A program made the translations under genes and the position numbers. Of a stretch of 33,641 nucleotides of DNA, positions 1 through 7,459 are shown in pieces. The stretch is taken from positions 1 through 33,641 of the forward strand of contig NZ_JADPSA010000007.1 of NCBI RefSeq assembly GCF_017347085.1. The letters are read 5' to 3'. The notes under the pieces were generated by a model. It saw nothing but the letters and a program-made list of their open reading frames with translations. It was not told where the DNA came from and did not search any database. Numbering within the stretch: position 1 is the first letter of the stretch; each line of letters starts with the position of its first letter. Origin of the DNA: Nesterenkonia sp. E16_10 (lineage in GTDB: Bacteria > Actinomycetota > Actinomycetes > Actinomycetales > Micrococcaceae).

Positions 1-22
1 ATCTGCGTTCCGGGCCCCGCCT

Positions 23-36
23 GTTTCACGTGAAAC
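23..36. promoter_or_regulatory. parS: parS site, exact 14-mer
   Basis: The palindrome GTTTCACGTGAAAC matches the core of the bacterial parS consensus, to which ParB binds and loads as a CTP-dependent clamp. It lies just downstream of the parB stop codon, so the parS field reaches the left edge of the window and may continue beyond it. Confidence 0.93.
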
Positions 37-60
37 GTCTGGCTCCACCAGAGAGCAGGA

Positions 61-1527
61 TCACGACCGTGATCCGATCATCTCCATCAGACGGTGCAGA
101 TCGTCGATGGACCCGAAATCGATGGCGATCCGACCCTTCTTGGCTCCGAGAGTGATCTTGACCTGGGTATCCAACCGATCGGTCAAGGCATCGGAGAACT
201 CCTCAAGCTGTCGCACCCGGGGGCTCTTCGCCCGTTCACGGCCGAGATCCCCGGTGCCCTGATCTCGTTGCGCAAGCGTCACGGCCTCCTCCGTCGCCCG
301 CACCGAAAGACCCTCGGCCACGATGCGCCCGGCGAGCTGATCCATCTGCTCCAGAGACTTCAGCCCCAGCAGAGCGCGGGCATGCCCCGCCGAGAGGACT
401 CCGGCGGCCACCCGGCGCTGCACCGCAGGGGGCAGCTTCATCAGACGCAGCGTGTTGCTGATCTGAGGCCGAGACCGACCGATACGCTCGGAAAGCTCAT
501 CCTGTGTGCAGTTGAAATCGTCCAGAAGCTGGCGATATGCAGCTGCTTCCTCCAAAGGATTCAGCTGTGACCTGTGGATATTCTCCAAAAGTGCATCCCG
601 AAGCAGATCATCATCCGCGGTCATCCGCACGATCGCCGGGACCGTCTCCCGCTCCGCGGCCTTGGACGCTCGCCAACGCCGCTCACCCATCACCAGCTCG
701 AACTGGCCCGGACCCGCGGGGCGCACCACGATGGGCTGCAGAACACCGATCTCACGGATCGAGTGAACGAGCTCGTCCATGTGCTCTTCGTCGAACTCCT
801 GGCGCGGTTGGCGCGGGTTCGGCACGATCGAGGCCACCGGAATGGAACGGAACTCGGCGCCATCCACCGTTCCGGGAGTTTCACGTGAAACCGAGCTGGT
901 CCACGCGCTCTCCGGCACGGACCCGGCAGGCTCGGAGGCCGCCGCAGTTATCTCCTCCTCCACTGCGGGCACCACAGGTGCGTCAGGCAGGTCCTCCTCG
1001 GCAGGAAAGCGCTTGGAGGTCGTCGATTTGGCCGCTCCCCGAGACAACACGTCCGGCATGGGAGCCCGCTGTCCGCTGCCTGTGCGGCGTGAACTGGTGT
1101 TCGGCCTCGAGATAGTGGCCGATTCCCGAGCAATGACCTGCCGGTCAAGGTCAGCCTTCGCGGAGAAGAACACATCGATGGGACGAGGAGCACTTGACCG
1201 TGTTTCGCGTGTTTCACGTGGAACCACGTGGTTCGACTCGGACACGGTTCCCTGAGACGCTGGGGCCTCAGCGTGCCGGTCGGTCGCCCGAGCCGCCGTT
1301 CCGCGGGGCGCGGTGGGTTCTGGTACCTCTTCCTGGGCGGCAGGGGCGGGCGCCGTCGCCGGCACGTCCTCCGCCGCCTCGGGGGTGTCATCCTCAACCC
1401 GAGCGGCCAGAGCCGACTCAGCGGTCTCCGCCGCACGGAGAGCCTCGGCCGCATCGGCGTCCTGGGCATCGCTGTTAATCAATGCGCCCAGGCCTCGACC
1501 GAGACCACGCCGCTTTCTTTCTGCCAT
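61..1527 (-). CDS. parB: ParB chromosome-partitioning protein (CTPase clamp)
   Basis: ParB binds parS, spreads along DNA as a CTP-gated clamp and stimulates ParA to move the origin regions apart. The 488-residue protein starts at the ATG at 1527, preceded by AGGAGG seven bases upstream; a longer frame exists but has no such site. Residues 7-16 read [10 protein letters not shown], the N-terminal motif known to stimulate ParA. A long acidic, Ala/Pro-rich linker (about 20-225) precedes the ParB/Srx domain (about 226-320) with the CTP-binding GERRWRA patch at 281-287 and ENIHR at 315-319. A helix-turn-helix for parS recognition follows (about 341-366), then a C-terminal dimerisation region. ParB proteins are usually 300-380 residues; the linker explains the excess. 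The gene contains parS-like sites that are translated as VSRET (213-217) and PRET (103-106). parA lies upstream on the same strand but 1.2 kb away. Confidence 0.95.
   Translation of the reverse strand: MAERKRRGLGRGLGALINSDAQDADAAEALRAAETAESALAARVEDDTPEAAEDVPATAPAPAAQEEVPEPTAPRGTAARATDRHAEAPASQGTVSESNHVVPRETRETRSSAPRPIDVFFSAKADLDRQVIARESATISRPNTSSRRTGSGQRAPMPDVLSRGAAKSTTSKRFPAEEDLPDAPVVPAVEEEITAAASEPAGSVPESAWTSSVSRETPGTVDGAEFRSIPVASIVPNPRQPRQEFDEEHMDELVHSIREIGVLQPIVVRPAGPGQFELVMGERRWRASKAAERETVPAIVRMTADDDLLRDALLENIHRSQLNPLEEAAAYRQLLDDFNCTQDELSERIGRSRPQISNTLRLMKLPPAVQRRVAAGVLSAGHARALLGLKSLEQMDQLAGRIVAEGLSVRATEEAVTLAQRDQGTGDLGRERAKSPRVRQLEEFSDALTDRLDTQVKITLGAKKGRIAIDFGSIDDLHRLMEMIGSRS
878..891. 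promoter_or_regulatory. parS: parS site, exact, inside parB
   Basis: An exact GTTTCACGTGAAAC inside the parB coding sequence. It falls in the variable linker and is translated as Val-Ser-Arg-Glu-Thr, so the DNA site is accommodated without touching a conserved domain. Confidence 0.9.
1211..1224. promoter_or_regulatory. parS: parS-like site, one mismatch, inside parB
   Basis: GTTTCACGTGGAAC differs from the exact palindrome at one base. It overlaps by four bases a second palindrome, GAACCACGTGGTTC (1221-1234), so the two CACGTG cores are exactly 10 bp apart, about one helical turn. Confidence 0.7.
1221..1234. promoter_or_regulatory. CACGTG palindrome overlapping a parS-like site
   Basis: GAACCACGTGGTTC is a perfect palindrome with the parS core CACGTG but divergent outer arms (GAAC instead of GTTT). 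Its binding by ParB is uncertain; it is listed because it abuts the parS-like site at 1211-1224. Confidence 0.4.
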
Positions 1528-1638
1528 TCGGCAGCCTCCTAGGGGATAGAACTGGAACCGCACGGTGGGAACGGCAACTCGATCTATTCTACGGAGCCAA
1601 TCGGCCACACGCCTGGAAGCGGGCGTCCAATCAGGATG

Positions 1639-1652
1639 GTTTCACGTGGAAC
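1639..1652. promoter_or_regulatory. parS: parS-like site, one mismatch
   Basis: GTTTCACGTGGAAC, one base from the exact palindrome, about 110 bp upstream of the parB start codon. Confidence 0.7.
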
Positions 1653-1793
1653 GCGTGTGTCACCGACACCGGTCTCCCGCTCCACATCGAAAGTCGCGGT
1701 AAAGCCCCTGCTCAGAGCGACTCCGCGGAACCTGGGGGTGCGGTCGCGCCAATCTGCGGCCGTATATGCCGCTGGCCTGATCTGCTTCGGCGT

Positions 1794-1807
1794 GTTTCAC
1801 GTGAAAC
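1794..1807. promoter_or_regulatory. parS: parS site, exact
   Basis: Exact GTTTCACGTGAAAC in the parB-parA spacer, preceded by CGT, close to the 16-mer consensus TGTTTCACGTGAAACA. Confidence 0.93.
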
Positions 1808-1880
1808 CGCGGAATCCGCCTACTCCGCCGCGTGACCATGCGCGTCCTTGGCCGTCTGAGTCTCGGGTTCAGCGGCTCTT

Positions 1881-1894
1881 GCTTCACGTGAAAC
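1881..1894. promoter_or_regulatory. parS: parS-like site, one mismatch
   Basis: GCTTCACGTGAAAC differs from the exact 14-mer only at its second base. Confidence 0.7.
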
Positions 1895-2037
1895 CCTCAG
1901 ACGGCCTTGAAGCTCGCCTGGCTGGAAACTTTTGCGAGACCTTGGCCGCGCCAGCTTCTTCTGCAGGACAGTGCACGGTGCGGTGCTCACGGGGCGCCCG
2001 GATCTACGGAGAGAGCGCCCACGTGCACCAGGTGCTG

Positions 2038-2051
2038 GTTCCACGTGGAAC
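2038..2051. promoter_or_regulatory. parS: parS-like palindrome, two symmetric changes
   Basis: GTTCCACGTGGAAC is a perfect palindrome differing from parS at one symmetric position in each arm. The symmetry suggests selection as a protein site rather than random decay. Confidence 0.6.
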
Positions 2052-2097
2052 CTGGTACCAAGAGATGCGCCCGGCGCTTCATCGCATCTCGAAGACC

Positions 2098-2111
2098 GTT
2101 TCACGTGAAAC
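2098..2111. promoter_or_regulatory. parS: parS site, exact
   Basis: Exact GTTTCACGTGAAAC, 60 bp from the preceding variant site. Confidence 0.93.
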
Positions 2112-2295
2112 ACGCAGATGACGGAAATCAGCGCTCAAACCCGGGCACCGTCATCCTCAGTCCCGCAGAACTGATCTCGCGCCGAACCGGGAATAGGAAT
2201 CCGATGCTCACCCAAGCCGCCCGCGGTTGCCGCTGACTTCACATGCCACCAGATCCGATGTGGCGCGCCCGGTTGGCCATTTCATTGGCACGTAG

Positions 2296-2309
2296 GTTTC
2301 ACGCGAAAC
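2296..2309. promoter_or_regulatory. parS: parS-like site, one mismatch in the core
   Basis: GTTTCACGCGAAAC has the core CACGCG in place of CACGTG. The outer arms are intact. Confidence 0.6.
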
Positions 2310-2453
2310 TCCCGGACTGCGGGGTACACCGCGCAAGGCTCAGTTCCTGGAACCAGCAGCCGTTCTGCCTGCATTCAAAGGACTCCGGTTGTTCCAGACC
2401 CGTGCTGCGACCAAGTGCGCCGAGCCCACGAGGCCCAGAAGTAGCTGACACTG

Positions 2454-2467
2454 GTTTCACGTGAAAC
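2454..2467. promoter_or_regulatory. parS: parS site, exact
   Basis: Exact GTTTCACGTGAAAC, 158 bp from the previous site and 61 bp from the next. Confidence 0.93.
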
Positions 2468-2514
2468 ACAGCCCGCCCGGGGGGAGCCAGTCGATGGTGG
2501 TGTTCGAAGGGCCG

Positions 2515-2528
2515 GTTTCACGTGAAAC
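2515..2528. promoter_or_regulatory. parS: parS site, exact
   Basis: Exact GTTTCACGTGAAAC in the parB-parA spacer. Confidence 0.93.
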
Positions 2529-2632
2529 GATCCGCATATCCTCGACTCGCCTATCTTGCCAGGAAGGTCGCCCTGGTCCGGGAGCACGCGGACACCACGT
2601 CGCGGCGCTGCAGGGCCCAACAGGGGAGCGGG

Positions 2633-2646
2633 GTTTCACGTGGAAC
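2633..2646. promoter_or_regulatory. parS: parS-like site, one mismatch
   Basis: GTTTCACGTGGAAC, less than 100 bp from the parA stop codon. The same variant occurs at 1211 and 1639. Confidence 0.7.
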
Positions 2647-2728
2647 CGAGGACCGCCTCCGTGCTTCAGAGGCCGGGGCACCCTGGGTGCAGTCGCCTAA
2701 AGACCTCAGGAAACACTATCGCCCCAGG

Positions 2729-3724
2729 TCAGGAGCGCTGGACAAGCTCAGCGGCGGCTTCCAGGTAAGCCAGGGCGCCGGTCGAGGACCGGTCATAGGT
2801 GATCACGGTCTGCTGATAGGACGGAGCCTCAGAGATGCGCACGCTGCGCGGAATGACCGATTGCAGCACCGACTCGGGGAAGTGTTCGCGCACTTCTCCG
2901 GCCACCTGGGAGGCAAGGTTGGTCCGTCCGTCGTACATGGTCAGCAGGATCGTCGAGACCTTCAGCGGTGGATTCAGATGCTTCTGGATCATGCCGATGT
3001 TGTTGAGCAGCTGACTCAGGCCTTCCAGCGCGTAGTACTCGCACTGGATCGGGATCAGGACCTCTTGGGCTGCGACGAAGGCGTTGACGGTGAGCAGGCC
3101 GAGGCTGGGCGGGCAGTCGATGAAGACGAAGTCCAGCCGTTCGAGGCCGTTCTCCTCGCGGTACCGATAGTACTCAGCCAGCGCCCGGGCCAGCCGCTGC
3201 TCTCGGGCGACCAGCGAGACCAGTTCGATCTCGGCTCCGGCGAGATGGATCGTGGCCGGCACCACCTGAAGCCGGGGCACATCCGGGCAGTCTGCGACCA
3301 CATCGGCCAGCGCGAAGTCCTCGATCAGCACGTCGTAGACCGAGTCTGCGTCTGCCGAGTGGTCCACACCCAGCGCGGTGGAGGCATTTCCCTGCGGGTC
3401 GATATCGATCACGAGAACGTTGAAGCCCTGATCGGCCAGTGCGGCCGAGAGGTTCACGGTGCTGGTGGTCTTGCCTACGCCACCCTTCTGGTTCGACACG
3501 GTGATCGCCCGAGTCTGGCTGGGTCGGTTCAGTTCGGTGGTCGTGAGCTTCTTACGGCGACGATTCTCATCTGCGAGCTCGGCGGCCAGGGGAGAGGACG
3601 CGGCCAGGGACTCCAGGATCGAAGAACCTTCCGCCGTGCTCGCCGCCGCCTCTGCGGCCCTGGCGGCGCCACTGGTTTCACGTGAAACGCGCTTCTCCTC
3701 CACGAGCCACCTTTCCTTTGTCAT
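2729..3724 (-). CDS. parA: ParA chromosome-partitioning ATPase (Soj/MinD family)
   Basis: ParA is a deviant-Walker ATPase that forms a nucleoid-bound gradient along which ParB-parS complexes are pulled. From the ATG at 3724 the protein has 331 residues. A variable N-terminal region (1-70) is followed by the deviant Walker A KGGVGKTT (80-87), Walker A' VLVIDIDPQGN (103-113) and Walker B FIDCPPSLG (201-209). The start is uncertain. The ATG at 3724 has no clear ribosome-binding site; a GTG at 3703 follows AAGGAAAGG closely; an in-frame ATG also lies at 3760. An exact parS site near the start of the gene is translated as VSRET (13-17). rsmG lies upstream on the same strand, 147 bases away. Confidence 0.95.
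   Translation of the reverse strand: MTKERWLVEEKRVSRETSGAARAAEAAASTAEGSSILESLAASSPLAAELADENRRRKKLTTTELNRPSQTRAITVSNQKGGVGKTTSTVNLSAALADQGFNVLVIDIDPQGNASTALGVDHSADADSVYDVLIEDFALADVVADCPDVPRLQVVPATIHLAGAEIELVSLVAREQRLARALAEYYRYREENGLERLDFVFIDCPPSLGLLTVNAFVAAQEVLIPIQCEYYALEGLSQLLNNIGMIQKHLNPPLKVSTILLTMYDGRTNLASQVAGEVREHFPESVLQSVIPRSVRISEAPSYQQTVITYDRSSTGALAYLEAAAELVQRS
3675..3688. promoter_or_regulatory. parS: parS site, exact, inside parA
   Basis: Exact GTTTCACGTGAAAC about 36 bases inside parA, translated as Val-Ser-Arg-Glu-Thr in the non-conserved N-terminus. ParB loaded here would sit next to the parA start, so it could affect parA expression; that is inference. Confidence 0.9.
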
Positions 3725-3871
3725 GACTGGACCACTGATGTCGGGCCGACCACCCCACACGTGGGGTTGGGCACAGCTAAGAGTCTAGGCCACGGGGGTG
3801 ACCCGGATACCCGATGGACATACATTCAAAGACGATTGCCGGCCCGCTGCGGAGTCGGGAGATCTGCACTG

Positions 3872-4621
3872 CTACCGCGGCCCCGCGGAGCGTCGCCGGC
3901 ACCGCACGACGGTGCTGGGCTCCTCCAGAAGGCCTTCGCCGAGAAGCTCGACCGTGGGGTTGGCCAGCTTGTGCTTGCTGAAGGACTTGCCGGCCGCGGC
4001 GATCTCACCACGTGCGCTGCGCCCCTTGATGAGCATCAGCTCCCCGTCCTCGTCCAACAGCGGAACAGTCAGTGGCAAAAGCTTCTTGAGACCTGTCACT
4101 GCGCGAGCGGTCACCACATCGGCCATGACCTCGTCGGTGACTTCCTCAGCGCGAGCCCGGATGAGCTGGACATTGTCCAGCTGCAGGTCCTGGACCACGG
4201 TGCTGAGCCACTCGACGCGGCGCTCCATCGGCTCGATCAGGATGAACTCCACATCGGGACGCGCGATGGCCAGGGCAAGTCCCGGAAGACCGGCACCTGA
4301 GCCGACGTCGGCCACCGTGGTGCCCGCGCTCAGCTCGGGGCCGAGCACGGCGCAGTTGAGCACATGGCGGGACCACATTATGGGCACCTCACGGGGACCG
4401 AGCAGTCCATGCTCGATACCGGTGGAGCACAGATGCGCGACATATTGCTTGGCCAGGTCCAGCCGGTCACCGAAGAGCACCTCGGCAGCCCGCTGCTCCT
4501 GCTCGCTCAGCTCAGGCGCCTCCAGCGAGGGCCCCTGCCCGGGCAGCTCCGGCTCACCGAGTTGGGCATCACTGACCGCCTCGAGGGTGGCTGCTTCGCG
4601 GTCGTCCTGGGGCTCACTCAT
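3872..4621 (-). CDS. rsmG: RsmG, 16S rRNA (guanine-527-N7) methyltransferase
   Basis: RsmG uses S-adenosylmethionine to methylate G527 of 16S rRNA; loss of the enzyme is a known route to low-level streptomycin resistance. The 249-residue protein has the SAM-binding glycine loop VADVGSGAGLPG at 103-114, an acidic strand end (FILIEP, 126-131) and the conserved TARAV at 171-175. The first 37 or so residues are an acidic extension, so a later start is possible but no better one was found. Upstream on the same strand is jag (87-base gap) and downstream is parA, the usual actinobacterial order jag-rsmG-parA. Confidence 0.93.
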   Translation of the reverse strand: MSEPQDDREAATLEAVSDAQLGEPELPGQGPSLEAPELSEQEQRAAEVLFGDRLDLAKQYVAHLCSTGIEHGLLGPREVPIMWSRHVLNCAVLGPELSAGTTVADVGSGAGLPGLALAIARPDVEFILIEPMERRVEWLSTVVQDLQLDNVQLIRARAEEVTDEVMADVVTARAVTGLKKLLPLTVPLLDEDGELMLIKGRSARGEIAAAGKSFSKHKLANPTVELLGEGLLEEPSTVVRCRRRSAGPR

Positions 4622-4708
4622 GTCTTGCTCCTTGGCTGCAGGACCGGATCCTCAGCTGCGCTGAGCCCCGGCCTCGGTGTATTCGACTCCGCGGGCGCCT
4701 GGCTGCGC

Positions 4709-5362
4709 TCAGGCCGGTGAGATGACCACGTGACGACGCTTGCCCTCACCCTCGGACTCGCTGAGGAGCCCGGATTCGGCGACGAAGTCGTGGACGATCT
4801 TGCGCTCATAGGCGCTCATAGGTTCCAGGTGCTCGTCTTCGCCACGATCCTTGACCTTGGCGATCGCCTTCTCGGCCTGATCCTTGAGCTCATCCTGCCG
4901 CTGGTCGCGGTGGCCCGCGATGTCCAGGATCAGCCGGGTCCGCTCCCCGGTCGCGGTGAGCACGGCGAGCCGGGTCAGCTCCTGCAGCGCGTCAAGGACG
5001 TCGCCGCCGTCCCCGACGAGATCATCCAGCTCTTCACCGCCCTCTTCGGTCACGATCGAGACGTAGGTGCGGCCCCCGCGGACCTCGATGTCGATGTCGC
5101 CGTCGAGGTCGACGATGTCCAGCAGCTCTTCGAGATAGTCAGCGGCGATGTCACCCTCATCCGTGGCACCCTCAGCGGCGGGCTGATCACGCTGACCGGC
5201 CTCAGCATCGCTGCTCCCGGCCTCAGTGCTCTCCTGAGCCTCTCGGGCAGGGACACCGGAGGGTGCGGCGCTGAGCGGCTGTTCAGACGGCGCGTCGCGC
5301 TGCGTCTGCGCTGGCTGGTCGGGGGTGTCCGTCTCGCTGCGCTGGGTCTCGTTCTCGCTCAT
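4709..5362 (-). CDS. jag: Jag/KhpB-type KH-R3H RNA-binding protein
   Basis: Jag (KhpB, SpoIIIJ-associated) proteins bind single-stranded RNA and in Gram-positives influence cell size and envelope genes. The 217-residue protein has an acidic, low-complexity N-terminus (1-70), a KH domain (about 74-150, loop VGDGGDVLDALQ at 116-127) and a C-terminal R3H domain (about 155-217). The latter contains the Arg-x3-His pair R187 and H191 in ERKIVHDF. The Jag-N domain of Bacillus proteins is absent, as in most actinobacteria. It begins eight bases after the yidC stop codon, so the two are almost certainly cotranscribed. The ribosome-binding site is weak. Confidence 0.92.
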   Translation of the reverse strand: MSENETQRSETDTPDQPAQTQRDAPSEQPLSAAPSGVPAREAQESTEAGSSDAEAGQRDQPAAEGATDEGDIAADYLEELLDIVDLDGDIDIEVRGGRTYVSIVTEEGGEELDDLVGDGGDVLDALQELTRLAVLTATGERTRLILDIAGHRDQRQDELKDQAEKAIAKVKDRGEDEHLEPMSAYERKIVHDFVAESGLLSESEGEGKRRHVVISPA

Positions 5363-5370
5363 AGCTGCTG

Positions 5371-6333
5371 CTACTTCCTCTTCTTCTTCTTCTTCGCGGG
5401 CTGGGAAGTCTGCCCCAGGTGCTTTCCGGTCGGCTTGGGCTCCTCGGCGACGGGCTTGGGCGCCTCATTGAACGGCGCCAGCCCGCGCGCGGCACGACGC
5501 AGGTTGAGTTCCTTCTCCGCCAGCGACCCGGGAGTCGGGTTGTTGCGGATGACCCACCACTGCTGGCCCATGGTCCAGAAGTTCGTCGCGGTCCAGTACA
5601 CGAGCACGCCGACAGGGAAGTTCACGCCGCCGACCACGAAGACCAGGGGCAGCACGTAGAGCATCATCTTCTGGGTCTGCGCGAACTGACCCGTCAGGGC
5701 CGCTTCGGACATGTTCTTGCTCATCAGCTGCTTCTGCGTGAAGAACTGGGTGGCGACCATGGCCACGATCATGATCGAGGTCAGGATGACCACGTCCCAC
5801 CGGGTGGGATCCTCGCTGAAGGCGGGCAGGAAGATGTCGGACATCCCCACACCGAAGATCTCCGAGCTGTCGAAGCTCTGCACCTCGGCGGCGCTCAGCG
5901 CCCCGTAGCCCTCGGCCTGGTTCTGCGGCTCGCGCATCCGGTTGAGCATCCAGAACAGCGCGAAGAAGATCGGCATCTGCGCCAGCAGCGGGAGACACGT
6001 CATGAACGGGTTGACGTTGTGCTTCTTGAACAGCGCCTGCTGCTCCTGCGCCATCTGCTGCCGCGAGACCGGGTCCTTCTTGCCCTTGTACTTGGCCTGC
6101 AGCTTCTGCACCTCGGGCTGGATGATCTGCATGCCGCGCTGGGACTTGATCTGCTTGACGAACAGCGGGATCAGGATGATGCGGATGACGAGCACCAGCA
6201 GAACGATGGAGATCACCCAGTTCCACCCGGAGTTGAAGTCCAGCCCCACGGCAGTCAGGACGCCGTGGAAGGTACTCAGGATGAAGGAGACGGCCCAGGT
6301 GAAGGGCCACATGATTGTGTCGAAAAAGCCCAT
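5371..6333 (-). CDS. yidC: YidC/Oxa1-family membrane protein insertase
   Basis: YidC inserts proteins into the cytoplasmic membrane, alone or with SecYEG. The 320-residue protein has the Gram-positive topology: an N-terminal hydrophobic stretch (about 9-28), a membrane segment with the conserved groove arginine R51, a basic cytoplasmic hairpin (60-107), hydrophobic segments near 110-131 and 180-197, and a final region near 222-250. The C-terminus is strongly basic (KKKKKRK), as in YidC homologues that contact ribosomes. There is no large periplasmic domain. yidD lies 68 bases upstream and jag eight bases downstream. Confidence 0.96.
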   Translation of the reverse strand: MGFFDTIMWPFTWAVSFILSTFHGVLTAVGLDFNSGWNWVISIVLLVLVIRIILIPLFVKQIKSQRGMQIIQPEVQKLQAKYKGKKDPVSRQQMAQEQQALFKKHNVNPFMTCLPLLAQMPIFFALFWMLNRMREPQNQAEGYGALSAAEVQSFDSSEIFGVGMSDIFLPAFSEDPTRWDVVILTSIMIVAMVATQFFTQKQLMSKNMSEAALTGQFAQTQKMMLYVLPLVFVVGGVNFPVGVLVYWTATNFWTMGQQWWVIRNNPTPGSLAEKELNLRRAARGLAPFNEAPKPVAEEPKPTGKHLGQTSQPAKKKKKRK

Positions 6334-6401
6334 GAATCTCTCAGATGTCGTGGCCAGGCGTCATGCGGAAGCAGCCTGCCGGCTCGGGGGAGTTGATGGC
6401 G

Positions 6402-6884
6402 TCAGTCATCATCGCCGCGGGGTATCGGTGGGTGGTTTGTCTCTATGATCGTCGGTACTCCACCCTGCGGCCAAATCCTCGCCGTCGGTGGCACCGGGTC
6501 GACTCCACCACCGGTGAAGGGATTGCAGCGAAGGATTCGCCACAGCGTCAGTGGGATGCCGCGGATGACCCCGTGAGCGGTCACCGCTTCCAGCCCGTAG
6601 GCAGAGCAGCTCGGATAGAAGCTGCATACCTGACCGTACAGGGGGGAGATGACTTTGCGGTATCCCCGCAGGAGCCAGGAGAGCAGGATCGAGGGCATCG
6701 AGCGGATCCATCCCCAGTGGCCGCGCCGAAGCTCGGCCTCGGTGACCTCTTCGGTGGGGACCCCGGGGTCCATCCCCTGCTCGACATAGAAGTCTCGGTG
6801 CCGGACCCAGATCGCGTTCTCCGGTCCGTGGCCCGGCTCCGGCCCGGGCTGCGGCGGCACATCCGGCCCTGGAGGCTGGTTCAC
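6402..6884 (-). CDS. yidD: YidD membrane-protein insertion efficiency factor
   Basis: YidD is a small membrane-associated protein that assists YidC-dependent insertion. The conserved core (residues 63-131) includes LLRGYRKVISP (71-81), FYPSCSAYGLEA (89-100) and RCNPFTGGGVDPVP (119-132), with cysteines at 87, 93 and 120. The GTG start at 6884 overlaps the rnpA stop codon (GTGA), indicating translational coupling. This start gives about 60 extra N-terminal residues, Pro-rich then acidic, not found in short YidD proteins. An internal ATG at 6698 would give a family-sized product. The order rnpA-yidD-yidC is highly conserved. Confidence 0.92.
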   Translation of the reverse strand: MNQPPGPDVPPQPGPEPGHGPENAIWVRHRDFYVEQGMDPGVPTEEVTEAELRRGHWGWIRSMPSILLSWLLRGYRKVISPLYGQVCSFYPSCSAYGLEAVTAHGVIRGIPLTLWRILRCNPFTGGGVDPVPPTARIWPQGGVPTIIETNHPPIPRGDDD

Positions 6885-7276
6885 GTGCGGACCGCCCGGC
6901 GGAGGGACTTCCGGTGCGCGCGCGCAGCCGCCCGGAGCACCTCCTCGCGCAGCTGTGCGTGGTCCATGCTCGTGATCTCGGGGAAGGCGCGGATCACCAG
7001 GTCCAGTGTGTGCCCGGGATCGGTCTCGAGCGCCTCATGACGCATCAGATCCATCACGATATGGCGCAGTCGCCGCTGAACGCGATGCCGGACCACAGCA
7101 TTGCCCACGGCCTTGGACACGACGAGCCCGCACCGCCAGGATGGTCCACCTGCACCGGGACCCTCGGCGCGCAGCAGCACCGAGACCATCAGCCCCTCAC
7201 CTCCGGCGCGCGAACCATGTCGCATGGTGGCGCGGTGATCGCGCGAGGAGGTCAGGCGGTGTTCCTTGGGAAGCAC
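6881..7276 (-). CDS. rnpA: RNase P protein component
   Basis: RnpA binds the catalytic RnpB RNA and helps it cleave 5' leaders from pre-tRNAs. The chosen GTG at 7276 gives 131 residues beginning MLPKEHRLTSSRDH, the usual family start, with GGGAG ten bases upstream. A longer frame to 7360 lacks homology-like sequence. The RNA-binding signature is KAVGNAVVRHRVQRRLR (55-71), in which the family's RNR appears as RHR. rpmH lies upstream on the same strand and yidD overlaps downstream. Confidence 0.94.
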   Translation of the reverse strand: MLPKEHRLTSSRDHRATMRHGSRAGGEGLMVSVLLRAEGPGAGGPSWRCGLVVSKAVGNAVVRHRVQRRLRHIVMDLMRHEALETDPGHTLDLVIRAFPEITSMDHAQLREEVLRAAARAHRKSLRRAVRT

Positions 7277-7363
7277 AGCGTGTGAACTCCCTTCGAGGCG
7301 ACCGCCGGGGTGCGGTGCCGGGTCTCGGACCTGCGCCCACGATTGGGGCAGGGGATGCACAAA

Positions 7364-7393
7364 CGGCCCGCTCCCTGATGATGGGACGGGCCG
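7364..7393 (-). terminator. Hairpin between rpmH and rnpA (attenuator-like)
   Basis: CGGCCCG (7364-7370) pairs with CGGGCCG (7387-7393), with an inner CCC/GGG pair and a seven-base loop. Read on the minus strand, the hairpin is followed by TTTG. It lies between rpmH and rnpA, which are needed in very different amounts, so partial termination or RNA processing here is plausible. The T-run is short, so strong termination is not expected. Confidence 0.5.
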
Positions 7394-7459
7394 CGGTGTC
7401 GGTCCTGGCGCACTGCGCCGGGACCCGCTGACCAGGTGGTCAGCGTGAATTGCTCTGGA

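Larger units (their letters stand above)
1528..2728. other. Gene-free parB-parA spacer carrying a parS array
   Basis: No frame here looks like a real gene. The open frames are short, lack recognisable domains and repeatedly encode FHVK, FHVE or VSRET, which are simply translations of the embedded parS sites. The spacer holds four exact parS 14-mers (1794, 2098, 2454, 2515) and five variants (1639, 1881, 2038, 2296, 2633). In most actinobacteria parA and parB are adjacent and cotranscribed. Here the gap makes separate transcription likely, although no promoter for parB was clear. Confidence 0.85.

Noticed and set aside
1660-2681. Several 70-110-residue frames on both strands in the parB-parA spacer
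   Set aside because: They are short, overlap each other and contain FHVK or VSRET peptides dictated by the parS sites. No conserved family or good ribosome-binding site was seen.
2522-3685. 387-residue open frame on the plus strand starting in a parS site
   Set aside because: Antisense to parA. It has no recognisable domain, while parA has all its ATPase motifs.
3753-3766. CCCCACACGTGGGG near the parA start as another parS site
   Set aside because: It contains CACGTG, but the flanks do not match parS arms and are not symmetric around the core.
6878-6891. GGTTCACGTGCGGA at the rnpA-yidD junction as a parS site
   Set aside because: Only the left arm and core are similar; the right arm has no match, and it is constrained by two coding frames.
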